Shown here one piece after another: positions 50,140 through 60,274 of a DNA stretch of 64,000 nucleotides. A program made the position numbers and the translations under genes. Under the pieces are notes generated by a model, which was not told the DNA's origin, did not search any database, and was given only the letters and a program-made list of their open reading frames with translations. Every line of letters begins with the position of its first letter. Position 1 is the stretch's first letter. The stretch is taken from positions 1 through 64,000 of the forward strand of contig CAOKMF010000009.1 in assembly GCA_948469655.1 (NCBI GenBank), in the 5' to 3' direction. The stretch comes from an uncultured Clostridium sp. GTDB taxonomy: Bacteria; Bacillota; Clostridia; TANB77; CAG-508.

Positions 50140-51145
50140 ATGAAAGAGAATTCGCAAAATATTATAAAAAAGAAAAAGAGAATAATTACAATAATTTTGA
50201 TATCAATAGCAAGTATAATGATGCTTGTAGGTTTTTTTGTTGGCTTATGGGCATACAATTTTGTTCAAGATTTTGACTCACAAAATGGAGATATAGATAC
50301 TTCATATGTAGACGAAAGTGAAAGCAAAGAAGATAATAACAATATTTTAAATGTTGAACTAAATAGCAATAATGATCCAAGTGATATAAATAATGTATCA
50401 CAGCCAAATGAAGTGCAAAACCAGGTAAATACTGAACAGCCAAAGCCTGTAAATATTCCATATTATATAAAGATAAATAATCAGGCAAATGTTGTAACTG
50501 TATATAAAAAAGATTCAAAGCGGAAAATATACAGTTCCATATAAAGCTATGATTTGTTCGATAGGAACTGCAACACCTAAGTCTGGTGTATATTCAATCT
50601 CAGATAAATACACATGGAGAAAATTAGAAGGAGATGTATATGGACAATATGCAAGCAGAATTGTAGGCTCTATTCTGTTCCATTCAGTACCATATGTATC
50701 ACAGGATAAATCATCTCTTGAATGGTGGGAATACGATAAACTAGGAACTAAGGCATCTTTAGGATGTATAAGGTTAACTGTACAAGATGCAAAATGGATA
50801 TTTAGTAATTGCCCTGTTGGAACAAAAGTAGAATTTTATTCATCATCAAACCCAGGACCACTTGGAAAACCAACAGCTCAGAAGATCAGTGCAGATGAGG
50901 CTGTTAGAAATTGGGATCCAACAGATCCAGATAAAAATAACCCATGGAAGACATATACAAAACCAGCCACGACGCCAGTCACACCTACTGAAAAACCAAA
51001 CAATGTGGTTAATAATATAGTCCAAAATAATATTGTAAATAATATCGTAAATAACACTACAAGTTCAGACGTCGTAAATAATACTATGAATAACTCAGGA
51101 CAAACAGATAGTGTAACAAAAGTAGAAAATATTGTAAATGGATAG
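50140..51145 (+). CDS. L,D-transpeptidase (YkuD family), one CGGN site
   Basis: Cross-links peptidoglycan or attaches proteins. 334 residues after dropping the C at 50521 (Gly128, [17 protein letters not shown]). N-terminal membrane anchor (about residues 14-36), an acidic linker, then the YkuD domain with SILFHSVPY and the catalytic SLGCIRL. The C-terminus is Asn/Val/Thr-rich ([20 protein letters not shown]). Unusually, the site is only a few residues into the catalytic domain, so triplet reading would leave just the anchor. Confidence 0.92.
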
Positions 51146-51159
51146 GAGGAAGTAAGAAA

Positions 51160-53783
51160 ATGTTAGATAAATACAATCCAAATGAATTTGAAGAAGAATT
51201 ATATAAAAATTGGGAAAAATCAGGATATTTTACACCAGTCGTTGATAAAATAAAAGTTCCATATACAATAGTAATTCCTCCACCAAATGTAACAGGTAAA
51301 TTACATATGGGTCATGCGCTAGTTATGACACTTCAAGACATATTAATTAGATACAAAAAATTAAGAGGCTTTAATACTCTTTGGATACCAGGCACAGACC
51401 ATGCTGCAATTGCAACCGAAGTAAAAGTAATAGAAAAATTAAAAAATGAAGGAAAGTCAAAAGAGAGTATAGGAAGAGAAGCATTTTTAGAAGAAGCATG
51501 GGATTGGACAAGAAAATATGGTGGAACTATAATAAATCAGCTTAAAAGTCTTGGATGTAGTTGTGACTGGACAAGAGAAAGATTTACTATGGATGAAGGA
51601 CTATCAAAAGCTGTTGAAGAAGTCTTTATAAGAATGTATGAAAAAGGTGCAATATATAGGGGAGACCGTATGATAAATTGGTGTCCTACTTGTAAATCGT
51701 CTTTATCAGATATAGAAGTAGAACCACAAGAAGAATCATCACATTTATGGTATATAAGATATTATACAAAGGACAAGAAAGAATATGTAACAGTTGCAAC
51801 AACAAGACCTGAGACAATGCTTGGAGATACTGGGGTTGCAGTTTCACCTGATGATGAAAGATATAAAGATATGATACGGAAAAACAGTAGTAGTACCTAT
51901 TGTAAACCGTGAAATACCAATAATTGCAGATGAGTTTGTAGAAAAAGAATTTGGTACAGGTGCTGTTAAGTTAACTCCTGCACATGATTTTAATGATTAT
52001 GAATCAGGTATAAGACATGGATTAGAAGCGATAAATGTATTTGACGAAAAGGGAATTATGCTAGATTTAGTTCCAAAATATGAGGGAATGGATTTAATCA
52101 CAGCTAGAAAAGAAATTATAAAAGACTTAGAGAACCTAGGTGTACTTGAAAAGATAGAAGACTATACGCATAATGTAGGTAAATGTTATAGATGTCATAA
52201 TACAGTAGAGCCAAGAATATCAATGCAATGGTTTATGAAAATGGATGAACTTGCAAAGCCTGCAATAGATGTTGTAAAATCAGGTAAAGTAAAATTTGTT
52301 CCAGAAAGATTTGATAAAAGTTATTTCCATTGGATGGAGAACATAAAAGATTGGTGTATATCAAGGCAAATTTGGTGGGGACATAGAATACCTGCATATT
52401 ATTGTGACGATTGCAAAGAAGTACATGTTGCAAGAGAAATGCCTAAGGAATGTAAAAAATGTGGAAGCAAAGACTTACATCAAGACCCAGATACATTAGA
52501 TACTTGGTTTAGTTCAGCTCTATGGCCATTTTCTACTATGGGATGGCCAGAAGAAACAGAAGATTTTAAATACTTCTATCCAACAAATACTTTAGTTACA
52601 GCTTATGACATAATCTTTTTCTGGGTTGCAAGAATGATTTTCTCTAGCTTAGAACATACAAAAGAAATACCATTTGATACAGTATTTATGCATGGCTTAG
52701 TTAGAGATGCACAAGGTAGAAAAATGTCTAAGAGTTTAGGAAATGGAATTGACCCAGTAGACATTATAAATGAATATGGAGCAGATTCTTTAAGATTTTC
52801 TTTAGTGCAAAACATGACACTTGGAAATGATGTAAAATACTCAGCAGAAAAGGCAGGTTCTGCTAAGAATTTTGCAAATAAGATATGGAATGCAGCAAAA
52901 TTTGCACTTTCAAATACAGATAAAGAATTACTAGAAGAGTATAAAGAAAGTGATTTAAGCTTAGAAGATAAATGGTTATTAAATAAACTAGATAAACTTG
53001 TAGTAGAAGTAACAAATCATATTGAAAAATATGAAGTTCGGAATTGCAGCAAGTAAGATATATGACTTTATTTGGAGTGAATATTGTGACTGGTATATTG
53101 AAATGTGCAAGCCTAGACTATATGGAGAAGACAAAGACACAAAGACAGCTGCAATCTATGTTTTAAATAATGCACTTATAACTATGCTAAAACTATTACA
53201 TCCATTTATGCCATTCTTAACAGAGAAAATATATAAAGAATTAGGTACTGATGTTTCAAGTATCATGCTTGAAACATGGCCTGAGATTAAAGATAGTTTT
53301 AAATATGATAAGGAAGAAAAGGATGTAGAACTTATCAAGAATATAATTGTAAATATAAGAAATGTAAGAGCTAATATGAACGTAGTTCCAAGCAAAAAAA
53401 CAAAGCTTATATTTGTTACAAAAAGGTACAAAAATGTTATAGAGAATATGGAAGAAGTATTAAAGAAACTTGGGTTCTCTGAAGAAATATTAATACAAGA
53501 AGGAAAAGAAAACATTCCAAGTAATGCAGTTTCAATAGTTCAGGACGGTGTAGAAGTATTTATTCCTTTTGAAGAATTAGTTGATGTAGAAAAAGAGCTT
53601 GAAAGACTAAAAGGAGAAAAGCAAAAATTAGAAGCGGAAGTAGAAAGAGCAAGTAAAATGTTAGCTAATAAAGGCTTCGTAGAAAAAGCACCAAAAGAAA
53701 AGATTGAAGAAGAAAAGGCAAAACTTGAGAAATATAAAGATATGCTAAATACAGTAGAGACAAGAATAAGTGAAATGAAGTAA
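51160..53783 (+). CDS. valS: Valyl-tRNA synthetase, with two CGGN sites
   Basis: ValS (873 residues after correction) charges tRNA-Val. HIGH motif as [23 protein letters not shown]-like [17 protein letters not shown] in [14 protein letters not shown], and a C-terminal coiled coil. Sites at 51877 (Gly240, [18 protein letters not shown], in the editing domain) and 53039 (Gly627, [15 protein letters not shown]). The gene is essential. Start ATG 51160 follows ATAGGAGGA. Confidence 0.96.
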
Positions 53784-53792
53784 AAATTATAT

Positions 53793-53820
53793 GAGGGACG
53801 CTATTTTGGCGTCTCTTTTT
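53793..53820 (+). terminator. Terminator after valS
   Basis: GAGGGACGC / GCGTCTCTTTTT hairpin with T run. Confidence 0.85.
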
Positions 53821-53867
53821 GTATATGAATGTTAAATTTTGGTAATAATGATTTTAGGTGATTTAAT

Positions 53868-54717
53868 ATGGGATTTATAGTAGAAATTTTTAAGTTTATA
53901 TTTTATTCATTGGTTATAGTTTGTATTTCAAAGTATGTACTTGTAAAGCTTTTAAGGAAAATAGCAGAAATTATGGACTTAAGTCCTAAAGCTGTTCGGA
54001 AATGTGGCAGGAATTGCAACTTCAATGCCAGAACTTTTGACAGTATTTTTTTCCTCACTTCAGGGGCTATTTGGTACAAGTATATTTAATATAATTAGTT
54101 CTAATGTAATTAACTTTATTCAATACATATGGTCAATTAGGTTAAATAAAAATGAGAAAGTAATAAAAAGAAATAGAGCACTAAAGATAGAACTTATAAT
54201 AATAATTAGTACGATAATAATTCCAATTGCTATGGTGATGTCAAATATAGAAGCAGAAATTGGGATAGTTCCAATATTTATATTATTATTTATAATGCTA
54301 TATTATTTAAAAACAAATGCATATAAAGTATATAAAATGCATGCCTTAAGTGAAATAGAAGAAAGAAAAATTAAAGAAGAGAAGAAGTGGGCAAAAAATA
54401 AAAAGAAAGCTGTTTTGACATGGATTCAGCTTGGAATAACAGGAGTAGCATTATATATTATAGGAAATTTACTTGGAAATACACTAGATGTTTTATCAAG
54501 TAGATTTAACATACCACAAGCTATAATCGGTATTGTTTTAGGTTTTATAACAAGTATTCCTGAACTTATAACATTTATAGAAGCACAAAGAAATCACGAA
54601 AGAAGAAATGATGAACAAGGAGTAATAGAAGCAACAAGTAATCTTTTTACATCTAATATGCTAAATTTATTCATTATAGAAAGCATAGGAATTGTGACAT
54701 ATATGATTGTAATTTAA
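53868..54717 (+). CDS. Sodium/calcium exchanger-type membrane protein, one CGGN site
   Basis: 282 residues after dropping the C at 53997 (Gly44). The two alpha-repeat-like motifs of the CaCA superfamily are GNVAGIATSMPELLTVFFSS at residues 44-63 and GIVLGFITSIPELITF near residue 225. About eight to nine membrane segments. The site is the first residue of the first alpha repeat. The ion is unknown. Confidence 0.85.
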
Positions 54718-54765
54718 ATATATTTATGTTATTATTTAATACAAGAAAAAAATATGGAGCAAAAG

Positions 54766-56025
54766 ATGAACGAAGAAAAATTAAAAAGATTTAATAATGT
54801 AATTCCTTGGTATAATGGGCTATCTAGTGATTTGTTATTTTGGATTGTTATAGATACATTGTTTTTAACAGTAGTAAAAGGGTTTAATGCAGCTCAGATT
54901 GTTTCTTTAGCACCAATTTCAATGGCAATATGTATAGTACTTCAAGTACCAATTCTAAAAGTAGTAAAAATACTAGGAAATACAAATTCAGTAAGGTTAG
55001 GTTCTTTTTTATTACTAATGTCTAGCGTGTTGTTAACATTTGGAAATAACTATTTAATAACAATTGCTGGAAAAACATTTTTTGAGATAGCTACTGTATT
55101 TATAAATATAGCAAATGTAATACTTAAAAATAATCTGCAAATTCAAGATAAGAGTGACGATTATATAAAAATTAGAACAAAAGGAAATACAGTCTATGCA
55201 GTAGTTACAATGATTATTTCATTTATAGCAAGTAGTATGTTTAATATAAATAATTATCTTCCAATGATATTTTGTATACTATTTTGCTTAATAAGTTTTA
55301 TATTATCATTTGATATAATAGATTTTTCTAAATACAATAAAACAAAAGAAACTAAAGTACATAAAGAAAAAAGAAGAGTAAAATATTGTAAGGTAGTTAT
55401 AATATTAATTATTTCATATGGTCTTTTCTTTTCGGTTGTTAACTCAGGGCAAGAAAATGGAAAGCTGTTAATACAACAAGAATTACTTAAAAAATTTAAT
55501 GTAGAAAACACAGCATTAATCATAGGAGCAATAATTTGCATTTCTAGAATTGTAAGAGTAATTGGAAATGTAATGTTTAATAAAATATATAAAAAATTAA
55601 AAGACAAAGTGGGAATTATATTGCCTTCTCTTCTGTGTATCTCTCTTTTATGTATGATTGCAGGATATTTTACGGAAAGCTCTATAATCTTAAAATTCAT
55701 GATTATGGGCTTAGGGTATATAATTATTTTGTTTATAAGAGATCCATATAGGGTTTATATACAAGACTCAGCGCTTAATAATACAGATAAAGAAAATCAG
55801 GCAGAACTAATTATTATTCTTGAATTATCAAGAAAAATAGTAAGAACTATAATAAGTTTTAGCTTTGCTTTAATTTTAATAGAGTATCCTATGATACTTG
55901 TTATATCAATATCTCTAATATTATCGTTTATTGAGATTCTTATTTGTATAAGACTATATAAACTAATTATTACTTCTCCAAAAAAAGATAATACAAAAAA
56001 GTCTGAAAGTAGTGTGACAGTGTGA
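54766..56025 (+). CDS. MFS-type transporter
   Basis: A 419-residue protein with about twelve hydrophobic segments. Starts MNEEKLKRFNNVIPWYNGLS; ATG 54766 follows GGAGC, and an ATG at 54754 is an alternative. The plan fits the major facilitator superfamily, and no substrate can be named. No CGGN site despite its length. Confidence 0.8.
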   Translation: MNEEKLKRFNNVIPWYNGLSSDLLFWIVIDTLFLTVVKGFNAAQIVSLAPISMAICIVLQVPILKVVKILGNTNSVRLGSFLLLMSSVLLTFGNNYLITIAGKTFFEIATVFINIANVILKNNLQIQDKSDDYIKIRTKGNTVYAVVTMIISFIASSMFNINNYLPMIFCILFCLISFILSFDIIDFSKYNKTKETKVHKEKRRVKYCKVVIILIISYGLFFSVVNSGQENGKLLIQQELLKKFNVENTALIIGAIICISRIVRVIGNVMFNKIYKKLKDKVGIILPSLLCISLLCMIAGYFTESSIILKFMIMGLGYIIILFIRDPYRVYIQDSALNNTDKENQAELIIILELSRKIVRTIISFSFALILIEYPMILVISISLILSFIEILICIRLYKLIITSPKKDNTKKSESSVTV

Positions 56026-56068
56026 ATTTTGAATTAAGTTTGTAATAATATGCAAATATTTTGTCGTA

Positions 56069-56097
56069 TTGAACTTTGGACTAAAATATGATATAAT
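56069..56097 (+). promoter_or_regulatory. Promoter of the 56164 gene
   Basis: TTGAAC (56069-56074), 17 bases, TATAAT (56092-56097). Confidence 0.65.
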
Positions 56098-56163
56098 TAA
56101 CATAAATCGAAATTTGACTTGTTGCAAAAAAACATCGTTTAATTTAAACAGGAGGAAAAGAAA

Positions 56164-56376
56164 ATGACAGTAACTATTTATGAACTTCGTACAAGAGCTA
56201 TGAAGAGATTGATGGCTCGGATCTCAGGAAAGGTAACAGTAGAATTAGGAAGCAGTAGGACAGTTGAGATTGAAAAAAGGAAAAACGTTGGTTCTACCAG
56301 TTATGAAGGGGAACCACTTTCTAAGAGTGACGAGTCTGACTGTCTGCTTGCAGAACAGCTTGTAGGGGCTTGTTGA
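56164..56376 (+). CDS. Small protein that uses CGG as arginine (islet gene)
   Basis: A 70-residue frame starting MTVTIYELRTRAMKRLMARI with a strong CAGGAGG site, its own promoter and its own terminator. It contains one in-frame CGG (56218-56220). Read as CGGN-glycine the protein would stop after 23 residues, so here CGG seems to be an ordinary arginine. CTG, ATC and CTT codons are commoner than in neighbours. The product is unknown. Confidence 0.65.
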   Translation: MTVTIYELRTRAMKRLMARISGKVTVELGSSRTVEIEKRKNVGSTSYEGEPLSKSDESDCLLAEQLVGAC

Positions 56377-56389
56377 TTTTCAAACGGCA

Positions 56390-56425
56390 ACCGTACCTGA
56401 CATAAGTAAAGTCAGGTACGGTAAT
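56390..56425 (+). terminator. Terminator after the 56164 gene
   Basis: Perfect 11-bp hairpin ACCGTACCTGA / TCAGGTACGGT, much more GC-rich than the surroundings. Confidence 0.85.
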
Positions 56426-56456
56426 CTTTATATATTGATTACAATGTATAATTTAA

Positions 56457-57386
56457 TTATAATTTTAACAATTTTTTATAGTTTTTAGGAAAGCCCATTT
56501 TATACATTACTTTATTTATTGATATTGTAGATAATGCTTTCTTTAAATTTTCTATACTTTTTATTATCTCTGTATAAAATTTAATAAAGTGTTTTTTTTC
56601 TAGTAATAGTTTTAAAATAATAATAATTGAAAATAAATCTCTTGTAGCATATTGATAGTTACCATTTTTATTTTTAATTCTCAATTTTTCATGATAAATA
56701 GTAGAAGAGATTCTATTTTTCATTTTTATATCATATAATTTTTCATCATGTGCACATATATTTCTAGCTAGTGTTAAATTGTGTAAAATTACTTTAAATT
56801 CATTTATTCTTAAATTATATTTTACACTTATAGCATTTTGTTCTTTAGGTTTCATTAAACTATAAAATCTTGAAATTTTTCCAAATGATAATACTCGTAC
56901 TAATACCCATAAAGGAATATAATTAAATTTATCTAAATAATGTATAATCATTTCATTGGAATTTTTATACTGATACTCAATTTCTAAATTAACATCTTTT
57001 ATGAATTTTTTAATAAGAGATTTTTTAGAGTTTAGATTACAAAAATTAGTAGGAATTAAATAATTTTTATGCCCATATGACTTTGAGAATTCATAGGATA
57101 TGTAGGTATCAACTTCATTCTCAATCAGCAGAAAATATTTTAAAAAATTAATTTTTATATCTTTATCAAATTTATATAAAGCATAAATTTCTTCTAGTTT
57201 GGTATTACTAATATATTTCTCTTCTTTAGTTGTATAATCAATAAATAAATCTTTATATCCATTAATTAAATAGTAATAATTATTTTTAGATAAAATTTTA
57301 TATGCATTAGCATAATTGTCTATAATAATATTTCTTGATTTAAGAATCTCTAATTGCTCATCTATTGTTTTGAATATTTTTTCCAA
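56457..57386 (-). CDS. Abi_2 (AbiF/AbiD-like) HEPN protein
   Basis: A 309-residue protein of the Abi_2 family, starting MEKIFKTIDEQLEILKSRNI with NYYYLINGYKDLFI. The HEPN-type motif R-x4-H is RNICAH at about residue 208-213 (LARNICAHDEKLYDIKMKNR). Relatives act as RNA-cutting abortive infection or toxin proteins, often with an upstream structured RNA. Its promoter and a leader with a terminator-like hairpin precede it (57387-57522). AGGAGG site. No CGG codons; codon use is extremely AT-rich. Confidence 0.9.
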   Translation of the reverse strand: MEKIFKTIDEQLEILKSRNIIIDNYANAYKILSKNNYYYLINGYKDLFIDYTTKEEKYISNTKLEEIYALYKFDKDIKINFLKYFLLIENEVDTYISYEFSKSYGHKNYLIPTNFCNLNSKKSLIKKFIKDVNLEIEYQYKNSNEMIIHYLDKFNYIPLWVLVRVLSFGKISRFYSLMKPKEQNAISVKYNLRINEFKVILHNLTLARNICAHDEKLYDIKMKNRISSTIYHEKLRIKNKNGNYQYATRDLFSIIIILKLLLEKKHFIKFYTEIIKSIENLKKALSTISINKVMYKMGFPKNYKKLLKL

Positions 57387-57487
57387 GTATTACCTCCTTA
57401 AGTTTGCAAATGATAATAGAAAAATGATTTTCCTATTGAATTAAAAATGACCTCGGGCCCGTAGGTTAACCGAGGTACGATCTACTA
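57387..57487 (-). ncRNA. Structured leader RNA of the Abi_2 gene, with terminator-like hairpin
   Basis: On the minus strand the expected transcript starts near 57486 and contains hairpin ACCTCGG / CCGAGGT (57453-57478) followed by CATTTTTAATT, a terminator-like form, about 65 bases before ATG 57386. The inner loop also holds GTTAAC. It fits an attenuator or a separate antitoxin RNA, as reported for AbiF-like systems. Confidence 0.6.
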
Positions 57488-57492
57488 TAGAT

Positions 57493-57522
57493 AGTATAAC
57501 ATCAAAATATTAACCTTGTCAA
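57493..57522 (-). promoter_or_regulatory. Promoter of the Abi_2 unit
   Basis: Minus strand TTGACA (57517-57522), 18 bases, TATACT (57493-57498). Confidence 0.75.
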
Positions 57523-57660
57523 GTTAAAATTAAGTCTATCTATTAATATTATTATATTTATACTGAAAAAATCTATGCACGAGTTAAATATTGATTTGCT
57601 TTTTTTTATAAAATATAGTAAAATAAATAAATTAAAAAGAAAAATTAAGGGAGAAAAATA

Positions 57661-58506
57661 ATGTTAGATGTGCTTTTAGATACTGTAATTGATAGCTTAA
57701 AGTTATTGCCTTTTTTATTTATTGCTTATTTAATTCTAGAATATATAGAACACAAAATTAGTGACAAATCAAAGGAAAAAATAAAAAAATCAGGTAAATT
57801 CGGACCAGCCATACGGAAGCCTATTTGGAATATTTCCGCAATGTGGTTTTTCGGTTGCTGCAACAAATTTTTATGCTGCAAGAGTAATAACTTTAGGAAC
57901 GCTAATTTCAGTATATCTATCAACATCAGACGAAATGTTACCTATACTTATATCTAAAGCAGTTCCAGTTGGGGTAATAATTCGGAATACTTGTATTAAA
58001 ATTTGCCTTGGGTATGATTTATGGGTTTATAATAGACTTAGCCATCAGACTAAGGAACAAAAACAAAGAAGCAGAAGATAGAATAATAGACTTATGCGAA
58101 AAAGAACATTGTCACTGTAAAGAAAGCCTTATCAAATCAGCTCTAAAACACACAATCAGCATATTTATTTATATATTTATTCTAACACTAATTGTAAATA
58201 CCATTGTTTATCTAATTGGAGAAGAGAATTTAAGTAATTTTATGTCTGAATCCAAACTTTTTGAGCCAGTTATAAGTTCACTAATAGGACTAATTCCAAA
58301 TTGTGCGTCATCAGTAATCATAACAGAATTATATTTATCGGGAATTATAAGTTTTGGGTCACTAATTGCAGGACTTCTTGTAAACTCAGGAACTCGGAAT
58401 ACTTATGCTATTTAGAATAAATAAAAACGTAAAAGAAAATATAAAAATAGTAGCTATATTATATATACTAGGAGCAGTAACGGGTATAGCTATTAATTTA
58501 ATGTAA
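57661..58506 (+). CDS. Putative metal efflux permease (ArsP_2-like), with three CGGN sites
   Basis: 280 residues after dropping a C at 57814 (Gly52), 57983 (Gly108) and 58395 (Gly245). About ten membrane segments in two halves. The paired motifs GSLFGIFPQCGFSVAATNFY and GLIPNCASSVIITELYLSG, a LSTSDEMLPIL segment, and a His/Cys-rich loop (CEKEHCHCKES) match the ArsP_2 heavy-metal exporter family, often annotated as arsenic or manganese transporter. Triplet reading destroys it. Confidence 0.85.
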
Positions 58507-58722
58507 CAATTCAGAGAACATGAAATTTAAAGCCCGCGTAGGGTATTCATATATAATTTTTTGAGTGAGTACGACCTACCCAAAGTTATCTTCTGAGAAA
58601 CGTTAGGTGTGTATCCAAAGATATTTTACTTCTGGGAGATAAACGCCTTGGAGAGCGGAACGATAAAAATTATATATAATACCCGTGACAGGACATTTAT
58701 AAATTAAAATCTCTGAATTGTT
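58505..58722 (+). ncRNA. 218-base structured element with a perfect 13-bp closing stem
   Basis: Ends AACAATTCAGAGA and TCTCTGAATTGTT are perfectly complementary. An inner helix pairs GGGTATTCATATATAATTTTT (58551 region) with the AAAATTATATATAATACCC region near 58683. Two similar inner loops contain CCAAAG...CTTCTGAG and CCAAAG...CTTCTGGG. No open reading frame with a start and binding site. I do not recognise the class; an RNA gene, or a mobile inverted-repeat element, is possible. The left end overlaps the permease stop. Confidence 0.6.
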
Positions 58723-58747
58723 AAATTTGATTATTTAGGAGAAGGAA

Positions 58748-59245
58748 ATGAAACTAAACATAGTAATGGTCGAGCCAGAAATACCACAAAACACAGGAAA
58801 TATTGCAAGAACTTGTGCAGCAACAGGTTCAAAACTTCACTTAGTTTATCCATTAGGCTTTAAAATAACAGATAAATACTTAAAACGTGCAGGACTAGAC
58901 TATTGGGATAAGCTTGAAATAGAAGAACATGATTCTCTAAAAAATTTTTTAGAAAAATATAAACCAGAAGAAAATAACATGTTTTTTGCAACTACAAAAG
59001 CAAAACATTGCTACACAGATGTAGATTATAGCAAAATGGACGAAATATTTGTACTATTTGGAAAAGAAACAAAAGGACTCCCAGAAGACCTTTTACAAAA
59101 ATACATACAAAATACAATAAGGATACCAATGATAGGAGATCTACGCTCATTAAATCTATCAAATTCAGTTGCAATAATTGCATATGAAATTTTAAGACAA
59201 GGCAATTTTAAAGCTTTAAATCAAATAAGCAAATATTTTGATTAA
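58748..59245 (+). CDS. trmL: tRNA (cytidine/uridine-34-2'-O)-methyltransferase TrmL
   Basis: SPOUT methyltransferase of 165 residues that modifies the wobble base of leucine tRNAs. MVEPEIPQNTGNIARTCAAT, LVYPLGF, LFGKETKGLPEDLL and the knot sequence RIPMIGDLRSLNLSNSVAI are all present. AGGAGAAGG site. Confidence 0.96.
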   Translation: MKLNIVMVEPEIPQNTGNIARTCAATGSKLHLVYPLGFKITDKYLKRAGLDYWDKLEIEEHDSLKNFLEKYKPEENNMFFATTKAKHCYTDVDYSKMDEIFVLFGKETKGLPEDLLQKYIQNTIRIPMIGDLRSLNLSNSVAIIAYEILRQGNFKALNQISKYFD

Positions 59246-59424
59246 AGTAATTGCTTTTCATTTTGACCATTTTCACATAAAGCATTATTTGCAAGAATAG
59301 TTGCCAAACTATCTCCAAGCTGAGTAAAAACAGCTGCAAGAAGACCTATCTCTTCATTGGTATAATTTTGCACAATAAGGCATGTAAGCATTGAAACTAA
59401 ATTAACTAATTCACAAGAATTCAT
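59242..59424 (-). CDS. Small DUF6774-like protein
   Basis: A 60-residue protein (MNSCELVNLVSMLTCLIVQN; LAAVFTQLGDSLATILANNA). The pattern matches the short DUF6774 proteins common in Clostridia. It overlaps the trmL stop in convergent orientation. A longer frame with an N-terminal Phe/Tyr-rich part exists but is unlikely. No strong binding site was seen. Confidence 0.65.
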   Translation of the reverse strand: MNSCELVNLVSMLTCLIVQNYTNEEIGLLAAVFTQLGDSLATILANNALCENGQNEKQLL

Positions 59425-59528
59425 AATATATATAATATTTAAAAATATAAAATAAGTTACCGAAAATCTATTGCAAAAAAATTTTTTTATGATAAAATAA
59501 GAATATGTGTTCGAAAAAAAGAAATAGA

Positions 59529-59649
59529 GTTCACAAAAGAAACAAGGAGTACTAGGAAATTGAGACAAATGAGCGAAGGCGTACTAATGTACGTTGAAGC
59601 GATATTTGTTCGAAAATTGACGACGTAATCCGAAGTTTATTTTGCGAAC
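59529..59649 (+). repeat. Intercistronic structured repeat, copy E
   Basis: A 121-bp element just before ruvA. Arms GTTCACAAAAGAAAC and GTTTATTTTGCGAAC pair at 13 of 15. Interior: AAACAAGGAGTACTAGG, TTGAGACAAATGAGCGAAGG, hairpin CGTACTAATGTACG, GATATTTGTTCGAAAATTGA and CGACGTAAT. The blocks align with copies A-D, far from the ribosomal operon. It ends two bases before the AGGAGG of ruvA. Confidence 0.7.
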
Positions 59650-59662
59650 GAGGAGGTAAGAG

Positions 59663-60265
59663 ATGTTTGCTTATATAAAAGGAAGTCTTGAAATGAAACT
59701 ATCAGATAGTGTTGTAGTAGAGGCAAATAATATAGGATATAAAATATATATGGCACAAAATGCCATAGAAAAAAGCGGAAATATAGGAGAGATTGTTAAA
59801 ATACATACACATTATCATGTGAGAGAAGATAATATAAGTTTATATGGTTTTTTAACAGAAGAAGAACTTAGAATGTTCGAACTTTTAATTTCAGTAAGCG
59901 GAATAGGTGCAAAATCAGCACTTACAATCTTAGCAAATATAGAGCCACATAGCTTTGCTTTAGCTATAATTACAAACGATGAAGCAAGACTTGTAAAGAT
60001 ACCAGGACTTGGTAAAAAAACAGCACAAAGAATGATATTAGAGCTTAGAGATAAAATGAAGAAAGTAGAATTAGAAGATGCCATAGGAGAGAAAGAAGTA
60101 GATGTAACAAGTACAAATGAGAATACACTTGAAGCTATATCTGCACTTTCAGTACTTGGATATAACAAGAAAGAAATAGAAAAAGCATTTGAAAAACAAG
60201 ACTTAAGTGGCTTAAGCGTAGAAGATATTATAAGAAAAGGTCTTAATATATTAAGTAGAGATTAG
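59663..60265 (+). CDS. ruvA: Holliday junction helicase subunit RuvA
   Basis: RuvA (200 residues): MFAYIKGSLEMKLSDSVVVE, HYHVREDNISLYGFLTEEEL, helix-hairpin-helix units GIGAKSALTILANI and GLGKKTAQRMILEL, and the domain III tail. RuvA binds four-way junctions. ruvB does not follow; rarA does. Confidence 0.97.
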   Translation: MFAYIKGSLEMKLSDSVVVEANNIGYKIYMAQNAIEKSGNIGEIVKIHTHYHVREDNISLYGFLTEEELRMFELLISVSGIGAKSALTILANIEPHSFALAIITNDEARLVKIPGLGKKTAQRMILELRDKMKKVELEDAIGEKEVDVTSTNENTLEAISALSVLGYNKKEIEKAFEKQDLSGLSVEDIIRKGLNILSRD

Positions 60266-60274
60266 GAGAAATGT

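Noticed and set aside
57453..57478. Hairpin as terminator for an upstream plus-strand gene
   Set aside because: No plus-strand gene ends there; the T-rich side is on the minus strand, in the Abi_2 leader.
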